From: Mesorhizobium sp. B2-4-15
GTDB taxonomy: Bacteria; Pseudomonadota; Alphaproteobacteria; Rhizobiales; Rhizobiaceae
Direction of reading: 5' to 3'
NCBI RefSeq assembly: GCF_006658505.1
Contig: NZ_VFUZ01000031.1
Coordinates: forward strand, 1 to 59,046
DNA: 59,046 bases
Part shown: piece after piece, positions 17,144 through 24,890 of the stretch
How the letters are laid out: each line of letters begins with the position of its first letter
Position numbering within the stretch: position 1 is the stretch's first letter
Notes under the pieces: generated by a model
Databases searched by the model: none
What the model saw: only the letters and a program-made list of their open reading frames with translations
What the model was told of the DNA's origin: nothing
Translations under genes and position numbers: made by a program

Positions 17144-18325
17144 TCACGACCGGACTGTGGCCGGTGCGCCGAGCGCTGGCGTGCGATCGAGGCGCAACGC
17201 CAGTGCGGCCACGGCGAGGGCGCCAAGCGGCAGCAGCGCGGCCACCCAGGTGAGGGCACCGAGGCCAAGGCCGTGGGCGATGACCGCGCCGCCCAGCCAG
17301 GCGCCGGCGGCGTTGCCGAGGTTGAAGGCGGCGATGTTGAAGGAGGAGGCGAGGCTCTGGCCGGCGCCTTGCGCCTTCTCCAGCACCCACATTTGCAGCG
17401 GCGCCACGGTGGCGAAGGCAGCGGCACCCAGCAGGCCGACATAGATGACGGCCATGACCTGGCTGTGAATGGCGAAGCTCATTGTCGCCAGCACCAGCGC
17501 CAGCACCACGAGGCTGCCCAGCACGGCCGGCACCAGCCAACGGTCGGCGGCTTTGCCGCCGACGAGATTTCCGGCGATGAGGCCGCCGCCGAAGACGAGC
17601 AGGATCGGCGACACGGCCGCCTCCTTGAAGCCGCTGATCTCGGTCAACAGCGGTGCGATGTAGGTGAAGACGGCGAAGACACCGGCATAGCCGAGCACCG
17701 TGGTGGCGAGGCCGAGCAGCACGGGCGTGCGGCGCAGCACCGCGAGGTCGGCACGAAGCTCGCTCTTTTCAGGTGCCGCCTGGCTGCGCGGCACCAGAAG
17801 CAGGATGACGGCAAAGGCGGCGAGGCCGACCGCGGTCACCGCCCAGAAGGTTGCACGCCAGCCAAAGGCCTGGCCGAGCCAGGTGCCAAAAGGCACGCCG
17901 AGAATGTTGGCGATGGTCAGGCCGGTGAACATCAGCGCGATCGCCGAGGCCTTCTTGTTGGACGCGACCAGGCCGGTGGCGACCACCGAGCCGACGCCGA
18001 AGAAAGTGCCGTGGGCGAAGGCGGTGATGATGCGGGCGCCCATCAGTGTCCAATAGTCGGGCGCCAGCGCACAGGCGAGGTTACCAAGGGTGAAGATCGC
18101 CATCAGCGCCAGCAGCACCGTCTTGCGCGGCCAGTTGCCGGTGGCGATGGTAAGCAAGGGGGCGCCGATGACGACGCCCAGCGCGTAGCCCGAAATGAGC
18201 TGGCCGGCGGCCGAGATCGAGACGCCAAGGTCTTTGCTGACGTCGATAAGCAGGCCCATGATGACGAATTCCGTGACGCCGATGCCGAAGGCGCCGGCGG
18301 CGAGGGCGTAAAGAGCAAGAGGCAT
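17144..18325 (-). CDS. MFS transporter, AraJ/Bcr-like efflux permease
   Basis: A 393-residue, 12-helix major facilitator of the drug:H+ antiporter type. The N-terminal segment PLALYALAAGAFGIGVTEF and the following VIMGLLIDVSKDLGVSISAAGQ are typical of the AraJ/YdhP arabinose-efflux-like group. The ATG at 18325 puts the first helix at residue 3; the upstream in-frame extension is rejected. The divergent LysR gene starts 125 bp away and the aldo/keto reductase follows, a common detoxification layout. The exported compound is unknown. Confidence 0.9.
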   Translation of the reverse strand: MPLALYALAAGAFGIGVTEFVIMGLLIDVSKDLGVSISAAGQLISGYALGVVIGAPLLTIATGNWPRKTVLLALMAIFTLGNLACALAPDYWTLMGARIITAFAHGTFFGVGSVVATGLVASNKKASAIALMFTGLTIANILGVPFGTWLGQAFGWRATFWAVTAVGLAAFAVILLLVPRSQAAPEKSELRADLAVLRRTPVLLGLATTVLGYAGVFAVFTYIAPLLTEISGFKEAAVSPILLVFGGGLIAGNLVGGKAADRWLVPAVLGSLVVLALVLATMSFAIHSQVMAVIYVGLLGAAAFATVAPLQMWVLEKAQGAGQSLASSFNIAAFNLGNAAGAWLGGAVIAHGLGLGALTWVAALLPLGALAVAALALRLDRTPALGAPATVRS

Positions 18326-18400
18326 GGTGGTTTCCACTTCCAAGACGACGAGCGCCCTGTCCAATCCGCGCCCCGACCGGGAAGATCGTGTCGCCCTGCC

Positions 18401-18450
18401 CTGTGAACCAGACTTGCCCAAGGCATATTTTCTGTGAAATAGATTCACAG
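18401..18450. promoter_or_regulatory. Triple CTGTGAA half-site, candidate LysR operator
   Basis: CTGTGAA (18432-18438) and TTCACAG (18444-18450) form a perfect 7-bp inverted repeat with a 5-base spacer. A third CTGTGAA is at 18401-18407, 31 bases upstream in direct orientation. The palindrome touches the LysR start codon at 18451 and lies in the divergent promoter region with the MFS gene. This suits autorepression plus control of MFS and reductase. The family binding rule T-N11-A is met inside the palindrome. Confidence 0.55.
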
Positions 18451-19359
18451 ATGGCGAGACCCGACATCAACCGCTCCGGCGAGATCGAAGTGTTTGTGCG
18501 CGTCGTCGAGGCGGGCAGCTTCTCGGCGGCCGCGCGCGCATTGCGCATGACGCCATCGGCGGTCAGCAAGCTGATCGCGCGGCTGGAGGCCCGGCTAGGG
18601 GCCAGGCTGGTCAGTCGCTCGACGCGCAAGCTGCTGCTGACGCCGGAAGGAGCGGCATTCTACGAGAGCGGGCAGCGCATCCTGGCCGACATGGCGGCGG
18701 CCGAGCGCGAGGCGGCGGCGGGTGCCGCGCCGCGCGGGCGGCTGCGCGTCAACACCTACGTGCCCTTCGGGGTGCACCGGCTCATCCCGCTGCTGCCGCG
18801 CTTCCTCGAACGCTACCCGGAAATCTCAGTCGATCTGGTACTGACCGACAGCGTCATCGATCTGATGGCGGAGCGCGCCGATGTCGCCATCCGGGCCGGT
18901 CCGCTCGGCGAATCACGGCTGGTGGCGCGCAAGCTCGGGCAGAGCCCGGGGGTCGTCGTTGCGGCTCCATCCTATCTCGATGCGCACGGCACGCCGCTGA
19001 CGCCGGTCGATCTCGACAGCCACAACCGCATGGGCTTCGGCTTCGTCAGGCATATCGATGGCTGGCCATTCTTCGACGCGGCCGGCGACGCGGTCATGAT
19101 CCCGATCACCGGCAACACGCTGGTCAGCGACGGCGAGGCGATGCGGCTGATGACGCTGGCCGGGGCGGGCATCTCCAGGCTGGCTCGCTGGCATGTCGCG
19201 GCCGATATCGCCGCCGGGCGGCTGGTGCCGCTGCTGGAGGATTTCAATCCCGGAGACCAGGAGGCCACCCACGCCGTCTATGTCGGCCAGGGCCGGCACC
19301 TGCCGGCGCGGGTGCGGGCCTTTCTCGATTTTCTCGCGGAGAGCGTCAGGCTGGCCTGA
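18451..19359 (+). CDS. LysR-family transcriptional regulator
   Basis: A 302-residue LysR regulator. The N-terminal winged helix-turn-helix (about 8-66) contains SFSAAARALRMTPSAVSKLIARLE. The C-terminal effector-binding domain (about 88-295) has the two-lobed periplasmic-binding fold pattern. The ATG at 18451 gives a standard N-terminus, but the 7-bp palindrome abuts it and leaves no Shine-Dalgarno sequence, so translation may be leaderless or weak. It probably controls the divergent MFS and aldo/keto reductase genes. The effector is unknown. Confidence 0.92.
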   Translation: MARPDINRSGEIEVFVRVVEAGSFSAAARALRMTPSAVSKLIARLEARLGARLVSRSTRKLLLTPEGAAFYESGQRILADMAAAEREAAAGAAPRGRLRVNTYVPFGVHRLIPLLPRFLERYPEISVDLVLTDSVIDLMAERADVAIRAGPLGESRLVARKLGQSPGVVVAAPSYLDAHGTPLTPVDLDSHNRMGFGFVRHIDGWPFFDAAGDAVMIPITGNTLVSDGEAMRLMTLAGAGISRLARWHVAADIAAGRLVPLLEDFNPGDQEATHAVYVGQGRHLPARVRAFLDFLAESVRLA

Positions 19360-19363
19360 ATGG

Positions 19364-19391
19364 GTCTCGGGAGCCGATCGGCTCCCGAGAC
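19364..19391. terminator. Perfect palindrome between convergent genes
   Basis: GTCTCGGGAGCC (19364-19375) pairs exactly with GGCTCCCGAGAC (19380-19391) around a GATC loop. The whole 28 bases are one perfect palindrome. It lies between the LysR stop (19359) and the aldo/keto reductase stop (19408) and is placed as a bidirectional terminator. There is no U-tract on either side, so it may act mainly as an RNA stabiliser. Confidence 0.6.
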
Positions 19392-19407
19392 GTCTGCCCC
19401 AACTGCT

Positions 19408-20457
19408 TCATGCTTTCGGCGCAAAGGGCGCCGGACGTCGGCCGACACCCTGGCGCTCGAGCATCCAGCCGGGATATTCGGCGGGCAGCGCGCTGACTTC
19501 GTCGAGACGGGCGACATCATCGGCGTCAAGCTTCACCTCGGTCGCGGCAAGGTTCTGTTCGAGCTGGTCCATGCGACTGGCGCCGATGATGACGCTCATC
19601 ACGAAGGGCTTGGCCAGGACATAACCGAGCGCCACCGTGGCAACGCTCACATCATGCTTTTTGGCGATCTCGCGCATGACGGCGACCGCCGCCCAGGCGC
19701 GGTCCTCGTTGACCGGCGGGAAATTGAACGAGGCGCGGCGGCCCTCGCCATTGCCGGGCGCACCGGGACCGTATTTGCCGGAGAGCAGGCCACCGGCCAA
19801 CGGCGACCATACCATCAGACCGAGCTTCTCCTCATTGATGAGCGGCACGATCTCGCGCTCGAGATCGCGGCCGGCGATCGAGTAGTAGGACTGGATGGTC
19901 TCGAAGCGCGCAAAGCCCTTGCGGTCGGCGATGCCCAGCGCCTTGGCGATGCGCCACGCCGCCCAGTTGGAGACGCCGACATAACGGACCTTGCCGCTGG
20001 AGACGAGATCGTCAAGCGCCCGCAGCGTTTCGTCGATCGGCGTCACGGCGTCGGTGCCGTGTAGCTGGTAGAGATCGATATGGTCGAGCTGCAGCCGTTC
20101 GAGACTGGCATCGACCGAGTCCATGATGTGGCCGCGCGAGGAGCCGCGCTGGTTCGGGCCGTCGCCCATGGCGCCATGCACCTTGGTGGCGATGACCACG
20201 TTCTGCCTGGCAACGCCGAGATCGCGGAGGGACTGGCCGAGCAATTTTTCGGACTCGCCGAAGGAATAGACGTCGGCCGTGTCGAAGAAGTTGACGCCGG
20301 CGGCAAGCGAGCGGCCGACGATCTCGTTAACGCCCTTCTGGTCGAGACTGGCGATCAGGCCCCATTGGGCGTTCTGGCCGGCGGCGCCGAAGGTCATGGT
20401 GCCGAGGCACAGTTCGGAGACGAATAGCCCGGTATTTCCAAGCTGATTGTAACGCAT
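19408..20457 (-). CDS. Aldo/keto reductase (second copy)
   Basis: A 349-residue aldo/keto reductase. The catalytic Asp and Tyr are in VNFFDTADVYSFGESE, Lys in VIATKVHG and His in LYQLHGTD. SVIIGASRMDQLEQNL near the C-terminus binds the NADP phosphate. It belongs to the same branch as the copy at 16051-17085 but is clearly diverged, so it is not a recent duplicate. The ATG at 20457 (MRYNQLGNTG) is chosen. A TetR-like palindrome lies about 45 bp upstream. Substrate unknown. Confidence 0.9.
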   Translation of the reverse strand: MRYNQLGNTGLFVSELCLGTMTFGAAGQNAQWGLIASLDQKGVNEIVGRSLAAGVNFFDTADVYSFGESEKLLGQSLRDLGVARQNVVIATKVHGAMGDGPNQRGSSRGHIMDSVDASLERLQLDHIDLYQLHGTDAVTPIDETLRALDDLVSSGKVRYVGVSNWAAWRIAKALGIADRKGFARFETIQSYYSIAGRDLEREIVPLINEEKLGLMVWSPLAGGLLSGKYGPGAPGNGEGRRASFNFPPVNEDRAWAAVAVMREIAKKHDVSVATVALGYVLAKPFVMSVIIGASRMDQLEQNLAATEVKLDADDVARLDEVSALPAEYPGWMLERQGVGRRPAPFAPKA

Positions 20458-20498
20458 GGTGAAGGCTCCAGAGGAAGTGCGGTGACACGGCTCAAATA

Positions 20499-20519
20499 GG
20501 AACGGTACGTGTCGTTTCC
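20499..20519. promoter_or_regulatory. Imperfect palindrome upstream of the second aldo/keto reductase
   Basis: The core AACGGTACGTGTCGTT (20501-20516) matches its own reverse complement at 12 of 16 positions and is flanked by GG and CC. Its form resembles operators of TetR-family repressors. It lies 44-60 bases upstream of the reductase ATG, where a promoter is expected. No TetR gene is in the window. Confidence 0.35.
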
Positions 20520-20556
20520 AGCGCTGGTGCAACGGACCTGCTGGTCTGGTCTAACG

Positions 20557-21219
20557 CTATCTACTGCCGAAAATCGCCGAACCCACACGAACGCTGGTCG
20601 CACCGAAGGCGATTGCCGTCTCGTAGTCGCCAGACATGCCCATCGACAGTTTGGCAACGCCTGCCTCCCGTGCCAGCTTTTCCAGCAAGGCAAAATGCGG
20701 GCCCGGGTTCTCGTCGGCCGGCGGGATGCACATCAGGCCTTCGATGGCAAGGCCGTGCACATCGCGGCAGCGGGCGACAAAGGCCACCGCCTCGCGCGGT
20801 TCGATGCCGGCCTTCTGCGGTTCGGAGCCGGTGTTGACCTGGACGTAGAGCCTTGGCGCGCGGCCTTGCCTGGCGATCTCCTTGGCGAGTTCGGCGGCGA
20901 TCTTTTCGCGGTCGACCGTCTCGATGACGTCGAACAGGGCCACGGCTTCCTTGGCCTTATTCGACTGCAGCGGGCCGATCAGGTGCAGCTCGATATCCGG
21001 GAAAGCCTGCTTCAGATCAGGCCATTTGCCTTGCGCCTCCTGCACGCGGTTCTCACCGAAGACGCGCTGGCCGGCCTCGATAACGGGGCTTATATCGGCG
21101 GCGTCGAAGGTCTTGGAAACAGCCACAAGCGTCACCGCGCCGGCTTCGCGGCCGGCTTCCTGCTCGGCGGCGGCGATCTTCGCCTTGACCGCGAAAAACT
21201 GCTGAACGGTGTCGCCCAT
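20557..21219 (-). CDS. YggS-family pyridoxal-phosphate homeostasis protein
   Basis: A 220-residue single-domain alanine-racemase-fold protein that binds PLP and buffers its level without known enzymatic activity. The PLP lysine is in LVAVSKTFDA; VFGENRVQEAQGKW follows, and SMGMSGDYETAIAFGATSVRVGSAIFG ends the domain. The ATG at 21219 (MGDTVQQ) is preferred to the TTG two codons upstream. It diverges from leuS, a frequent arrangement in Rhizobiales. Confidence 0.93.
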   Translation of the reverse strand: MGDTVQQFFAVKAKIAAAEQEAGREAGAVTLVAVSKTFDAADISPVIEAGQRVFGENRVQEAQGKWPDLKQAFPDIELHLIGPLQSNKAKEAVALFDVIETVDREKIAAELAKEIARQGRAPRLYVQVNTGSEPQKAGIEPREAVAFVARCRDVHGLAIEGLMCIPPADENPGPHFALLEKLAREAGVAKLSMGMSGDYETAIAFGATSVRVGSAIFGSR

Positions 21220-21368
21220 ATGCAAATCCCGCTGTTTTGACCCGCGTTTTTGTCAGCCGCGATGCCCATATGGTTGACGGGTTTGCCAAACCATGGTGAA
21301 CACCCGGACCACATTCCATGAACCGCCGGGCTTCGGCGGTCCGCATGCTTTTAAGTGAAAAACGTCCC

Positions 21369-23993
21369 ATGGCAACCGAACGATACAATCCGCGCGCGTC
21401 AGAGCCCAAATGGCAGAAGGCCTGGGCCGAAAAGAAGCTTTTCGAAGCGCACAATGACGATCCGCGTCCGAAATACTACGTGCTGGAGATGTTCCCCTAT
21501 CCGTCCGGGCGCATCCATATCGGCCATACCCGCAATTATACGATGGGCGACGTGGTGGCGCGCTACAAGCGGGCCAAGGGTTTCAACGTGCTGCATCCGA
21601 TGGGCTGGGACGCTTTCGGCATGCCGGCCGAAAACGCGGCGATGCAGAACAAGGTCCATCCCAAGGAATGGACCTACCAGAACATCGCCACCATGCGCGA
21701 GCAGCTCAAGGTCATGGGCCTGTCGCTGGACTGGGCGCGCGAATTCGCCACCTGCGATGTCGACTATTACCACCGCCAGCAGATGCTGTTCCTCGACTTC
21801 GTCGAGAAGGGGCTGGTGACGCGCAAATCCTCCAAGGTCAACTGGGACCCGGAGGACATGACCGTGCTCGCCAATGAGCAGGTCATCGACGGGCGCGGCT
21901 GGCGCTCGGGCGCGCTGGTCGAGCAACGCGAGCTGACGCAGTGGTTCTTCAAGATCACCGACTTTGCGCAGGATCTGCTGGATTCGCTCGACGGCCTCGA
22001 CGAATGGCCCGAAAAAGTGAAGCTGATGCAGCAAAACTGGATCGGCCGTTCGGAAGGTCTGCTGATCCGCTGGCCGCTGGCCTCGGACGTTGCCGGCGAG
22101 CATGAGCTGGAGGTCTATACGACGCGGCCCGACACCATCTTCGGCGCCTCCTTCATGGCGATCGCCGCCGATCATCCGCTGGCCAGGAAGGCCGCCGAGA
22201 CCAATCCGGCGCTGGCGAAGTTCATCGAGGAAGTCCGCCATATGGGCACTTCGGTGGCGGCGCTGGAGACAGCCGAGAAGAAGGGCTTCGACACCGGCAT
22301 TCGCGTCGTCCATCCGTTCGACGACAGCTGGACGCTGCCCGTCTATGTCGCCAATTTCGTGCTGATGGAATATGGCACCGGCGCCATTTTCGGCTGCCCT
22401 GCGCATGATCAGCGCGATCTCGACTTCGCCAACAAATACGGGCTGCCGGTGGTGCCGGTGGTGATGCCTGACGGCGAGAACCCGTCCGCGTTCCAGATTA
22501 TCGACGTTGCCTATGTAGATGATGGCGCGATGATCAATTCACGCTTCCTCGACGGGATGAAGCCGAGCCAGGCCTTTGACGAGGTGGCGAAGCTCTTGGA
22601 GCAGAAGACGATCGGCAACCGGCCGATGGCCGAGCGCAAGGTGAATTTCCGCCTGCGGGACTGGGGCATTTCGCGCCAGCGCTACTGGGGCTGCCCGATC
22701 CCGATGATCCATTGCGAGCATTGCGGAGTGGTGCCGGTGCCGAAAGCCGACCTGCCGGTCAAGCTGCCGGACGACGTCGATTTCGACCGGCCGGGCAATC
22801 CGCTCGACCGGCATCCGACATGGCGGCATGTGAAGTGCCCGCAATGCGGCAAGGACGCGCGCCGCGAAACTGACACGATGGACACGTTCGTCGATTCGTC
22901 CTGGTATTTCGCCCGTTTCACCGCGCCCTGGGCGCATGAGCCGACCGACCCCAGGGCGGCCAACGAATGGCTGCCGGTCGATCAGTATATTGGCGGCATA
23001 GAGCACGCGATCCTGCATCTGCTCTATTCGCGTTTCTTCACCCGCGCCATGCGCGAGACCGGCCATGTCGATCTGGCCGAGCCGTTCAAGGGCCTGTTCA
23101 CGCAAGGCATGGTGGTGCATGAAACCTACCGCGTCGGCTCGGCATCCAATGGCCGCTGGCTGGCGCCGACCGAAGTGCGGCTGGAAGATATCGACGGTAA
23201 GCGCCGCGCCATCGACATCGCCACCGGCGAAGCCGTGACCATTGGCCCGCTCGAAAAAATGTCGAAGTCGAAGAAGAACACGGTGAGCCCGGAAGACATC
23301 ACCGACGGCTACGGCGCCGACACGGCGCGCTGGTTCATGCTGTCGGATTCGCCGCCCGAGCGCGATGTCGAGTGGACCGACGACGGCGCCGCCGGCGCGC
23401 ATCGCTTCATGCAGCGCATATGGCGGCTGGTGTCGACCGCGGCCGAGACGCTGGCTGGAGTGAAACCCGCCTCGGCTGACGCCGGTGAGGCGGGAGTGGT
23501 CTCGAAGGCCACGCACAAGATCCTGAAGGCAGTCGGCGAGGACATCGAGAAGCTCGCCTTTAACCGCGCCATCGCCCGCATCTATGAGCTGGCCAACGCG
23601 CTGACCACGCCGCTCAACGAAGTGGCGGACGGCAAAGCCGATCAGGCACTGCAAGGCGCCTGCCGACAGGCGGTCGAGATCCTGGTGCATCTGATCGCGC
23701 CCGTCATGCCGCATCTGGCCGAGGAGTGCTGGGAGACGCTCGGCGGCACCGAACTGGTAGCCGAACGGCCGTGGCCGGTCTTCGATCCGGCGCTGGTCGT
23801 CGACAACGAAGTCACCTATCCGGTCCAGGTCAACGGCAAGAAGCGGGGGGATTTGACAATTGCCCGCGACGCGGACCAAGGTGCGGTCGAAAAAGCGGTA
23901 TTGGCTCTCGACTTCGTGCAGAAAGCACTTGAAGGTAAGGCTCCGCGCAAGGTGATCATCGTGCCGCAGAGGATCGTCAATGTCGTTGCCTGA
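21369..23993 (+). CDS. leuS: Leucyl-tRNA synthetase
   Basis: An 874-residue class Ia synthetase that charges tRNA-Leu. The HIGH motif is at 50-53 (RIHIGHTRNY) and KMSKS at 630-634. The large CP1 editing domain lies between (about 225-415), including the threonine-rich GTGAIFGCPAHDQRD region. A zinc-ribbon-like pair CEHCGV and CPQCGK is present at about 450-505. The ATG at 21369 (MATERYNPRA) fits relatives; an upstream in-frame Met at 21318 is rejected. The 3' end overlaps lptE by 14 bases. Confidence 0.97.
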   Translation: MATERYNPRASEPKWQKAWAEKKLFEAHNDDPRPKYYVLEMFPYPSGRIHIGHTRNYTMGDVVARYKRAKGFNVLHPMGWDAFGMPAENAAMQNKVHPKEWTYQNIATMREQLKVMGLSLDWAREFATCDVDYYHRQQMLFLDFVEKGLVTRKSSKVNWDPEDMTVLANEQVIDGRGWRSGALVEQRELTQWFFKITDFAQDLLDSLDGLDEWPEKVKLMQQNWIGRSEGLLIRWPLASDVAGEHELEVYTTRPDTIFGASFMAIAADHPLARKAAETNPALAKFIEEVRHMGTSVAALETAEKKGFDTGIRVVHPFDDSWTLPVYVANFVLMEYGTGAIFGCPAHDQRDLDFANKYGLPVVPVVMPDGENPSAFQIIDVAYVDDGAMINSRFLDGMKPSQAFDEVAKLLEQKTIGNRPMAERKVNFRLRDWGISRQRYWGCPIPMIHCEHCGVVPVPKADLPVKLPDDVDFDRPGNPLDRHPTWRHVKCPQCGKDARRETDTMDTFVDSSWYFARFTAPWAHEPTDPRAANEWLPVDQYIGGIEHAILHLLYSRFFTRAMRETGHVDLAEPFKGLFTQGMVVHETYRVGSASNGRWLAPTEVRLEDIDGKRRAIDIATGEAVTIGPLEKMSKSKKNTVSPEDITDGYGADTARWFMLSDSPPERDVEWTDDGAAGAHRFMQRIWRLVSTAAETLAGVKPASADAGEAGVVSKATHKILKAVGEDIEKLAFNRAIARIYELANALTTPLNEVADGKADQALQGACRQAVEILVHLIAPVMPHLAEECWETLGGTELVAERPWPVFDPALVVDNEVTYPVQVNGKKRGDLTIARDADQGAVEKAVLALDFVQKALEGKAPRKVIIVPQRIVNVVA

Positions 23994-24558
23994 TCGGGAA
24001 AAGACAGAGCTGAGCCGTTTGCTGCGCCGCATCGCGCTGGCCGGTCTTGTCGGCTCGCTCGCACTGGTTTCGGCCTGCACGGTGCGGCCGCTCTATTCCA
24101 GCGCGCCGCTGTCGACTGGCTCGACCGCCAATGCTGAAATGGCGTCGATCGCCATCAAGCCGGTCAGGACGCGTTATGCCCAGCAGGTGCGCAACAATCT
24201 GATCTTCGGATTCGGGCGCGGCGCCGGCGAACCGGCCTCGCCGCTTTATTCGCTCGATCTCGGCGTGACCGAAGCCGTCGAATCCTCGGCCCTCGTGCAG
24301 GTCGGAACCGATCAGGACGAGCCGACCGCCGGTTCGGTGACGCTCACCGCCGGCTACAGGCTGACCGATGCGAATACCGGTGCGGTGATCGCTGTCGGCA
24401 AGCGGGCGATCACCTCGTCCTTCGACAAGCCGCGCCAGGAATTTGCCTCCTACCGGGCGCAGATCGATGCCGAGAATCGTGCCGCGCGCGAACTGGCCGA
24501 AGCCCTGCAATTGTCGATCGCCCAGGATCTAGCCCGGCACGGCAAGGCAGCTGGCTAG
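23980..24558 (+). CDS. lptE: LPS-assembly lipoprotein LptE
   Basis: A 192-residue lipoprotein. A basic N-terminus and hydrophobic helix (about 15-30) lead to the lipobox LVSAC with the lipidated Cys at residue 33. TVRPLYSS just after the Cys is the family's conserved start. LptE plugs the outer-membrane LptD barrel that inserts lipopolysaccharide. The start overlaps leuS, so it is translationally coupled. In many alphaproteobacteria the next gene is holA; here a palindromic repeat and ftsK follow. Confidence 0.88.
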   Translation: MSLPDREKTELSRLLRRIALAGLVGSLALVSACTVRPLYSSAPLSTGSTANAEMASIAIKPVRTRYAQQVRNNLIFGFGRGAGEPASPLYSLDLGVTEAVESSALVQVGTDQDEPTAGSVTLTAGYRLTDANTGAVIAVGKRAITSSFDKPRQEFASYRAQIDAENRAARELAEALQLSIAQDLARHGKAAG

Positions 24559-24624
24559 AGCTCTGTGTTTTTACGCAATTCCGGACGGAAAACCGCTACG
24601 CACTTTTCCTGGAATTGCTCTGGC
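24559..24624. repeat. Rhizobial palindromic intergenic repeat, copy A
   Basis: The element begins right after the lptE stop. Its inverted ends are ACGCAATTCCGGACGG (about 24573-24588) and TTTTCCTGGAATTGCTC (about 24604-24620). An almost identical copy is at 43631-43692. The type resembles Rhizobium intergenic mosaic elements. Confidence 0.7.
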
Positions 24625-24890
24625 GCCAGCCTTCGTTTTCGGAAAATACCGTCTCCATCCTGGTGCTCGGACCGCTCGCGACGGCCAAGAGCCGAACCCT
24701 TCCGTTCACCTTTTTTGCCGGCGCGTATGGGTGAGTGGGTGATCGTGGATGGCGATCATCCGCGCGAATCCGGATCGTTCGACATCGTCGCGAAAGATAC
24801 GTTTCGGACGCTCCAACGGCGCTGACGGGAAGCAACTGTTAACCACTCGCTCCCTATTGCTCAGCAGACGTTTCAGAGTGAGTCTTGAGA
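24559..24890. other. Gap between lptE and ftsK
   Basis: It contains the repeat copy at 24559-24624. The remaining bases have short open frames on both strands without recognisable protein character. No promoter stands out; the ftsK promoter should be here. Confidence 0.45.

Noticed and set aside
16051..20457. Recent tandem duplication of the aldo/keto reductase
   Set aside because: The two proteins differ at most positions outside active-site motifs, so they are old paralogues.
24565..24825. 86-codon plus-strand frame after lptE
   Set aside because: Its first third is the intergenic repeat and the rest is Arg/Ser/Pro-rich without similarity; no ribosome site.
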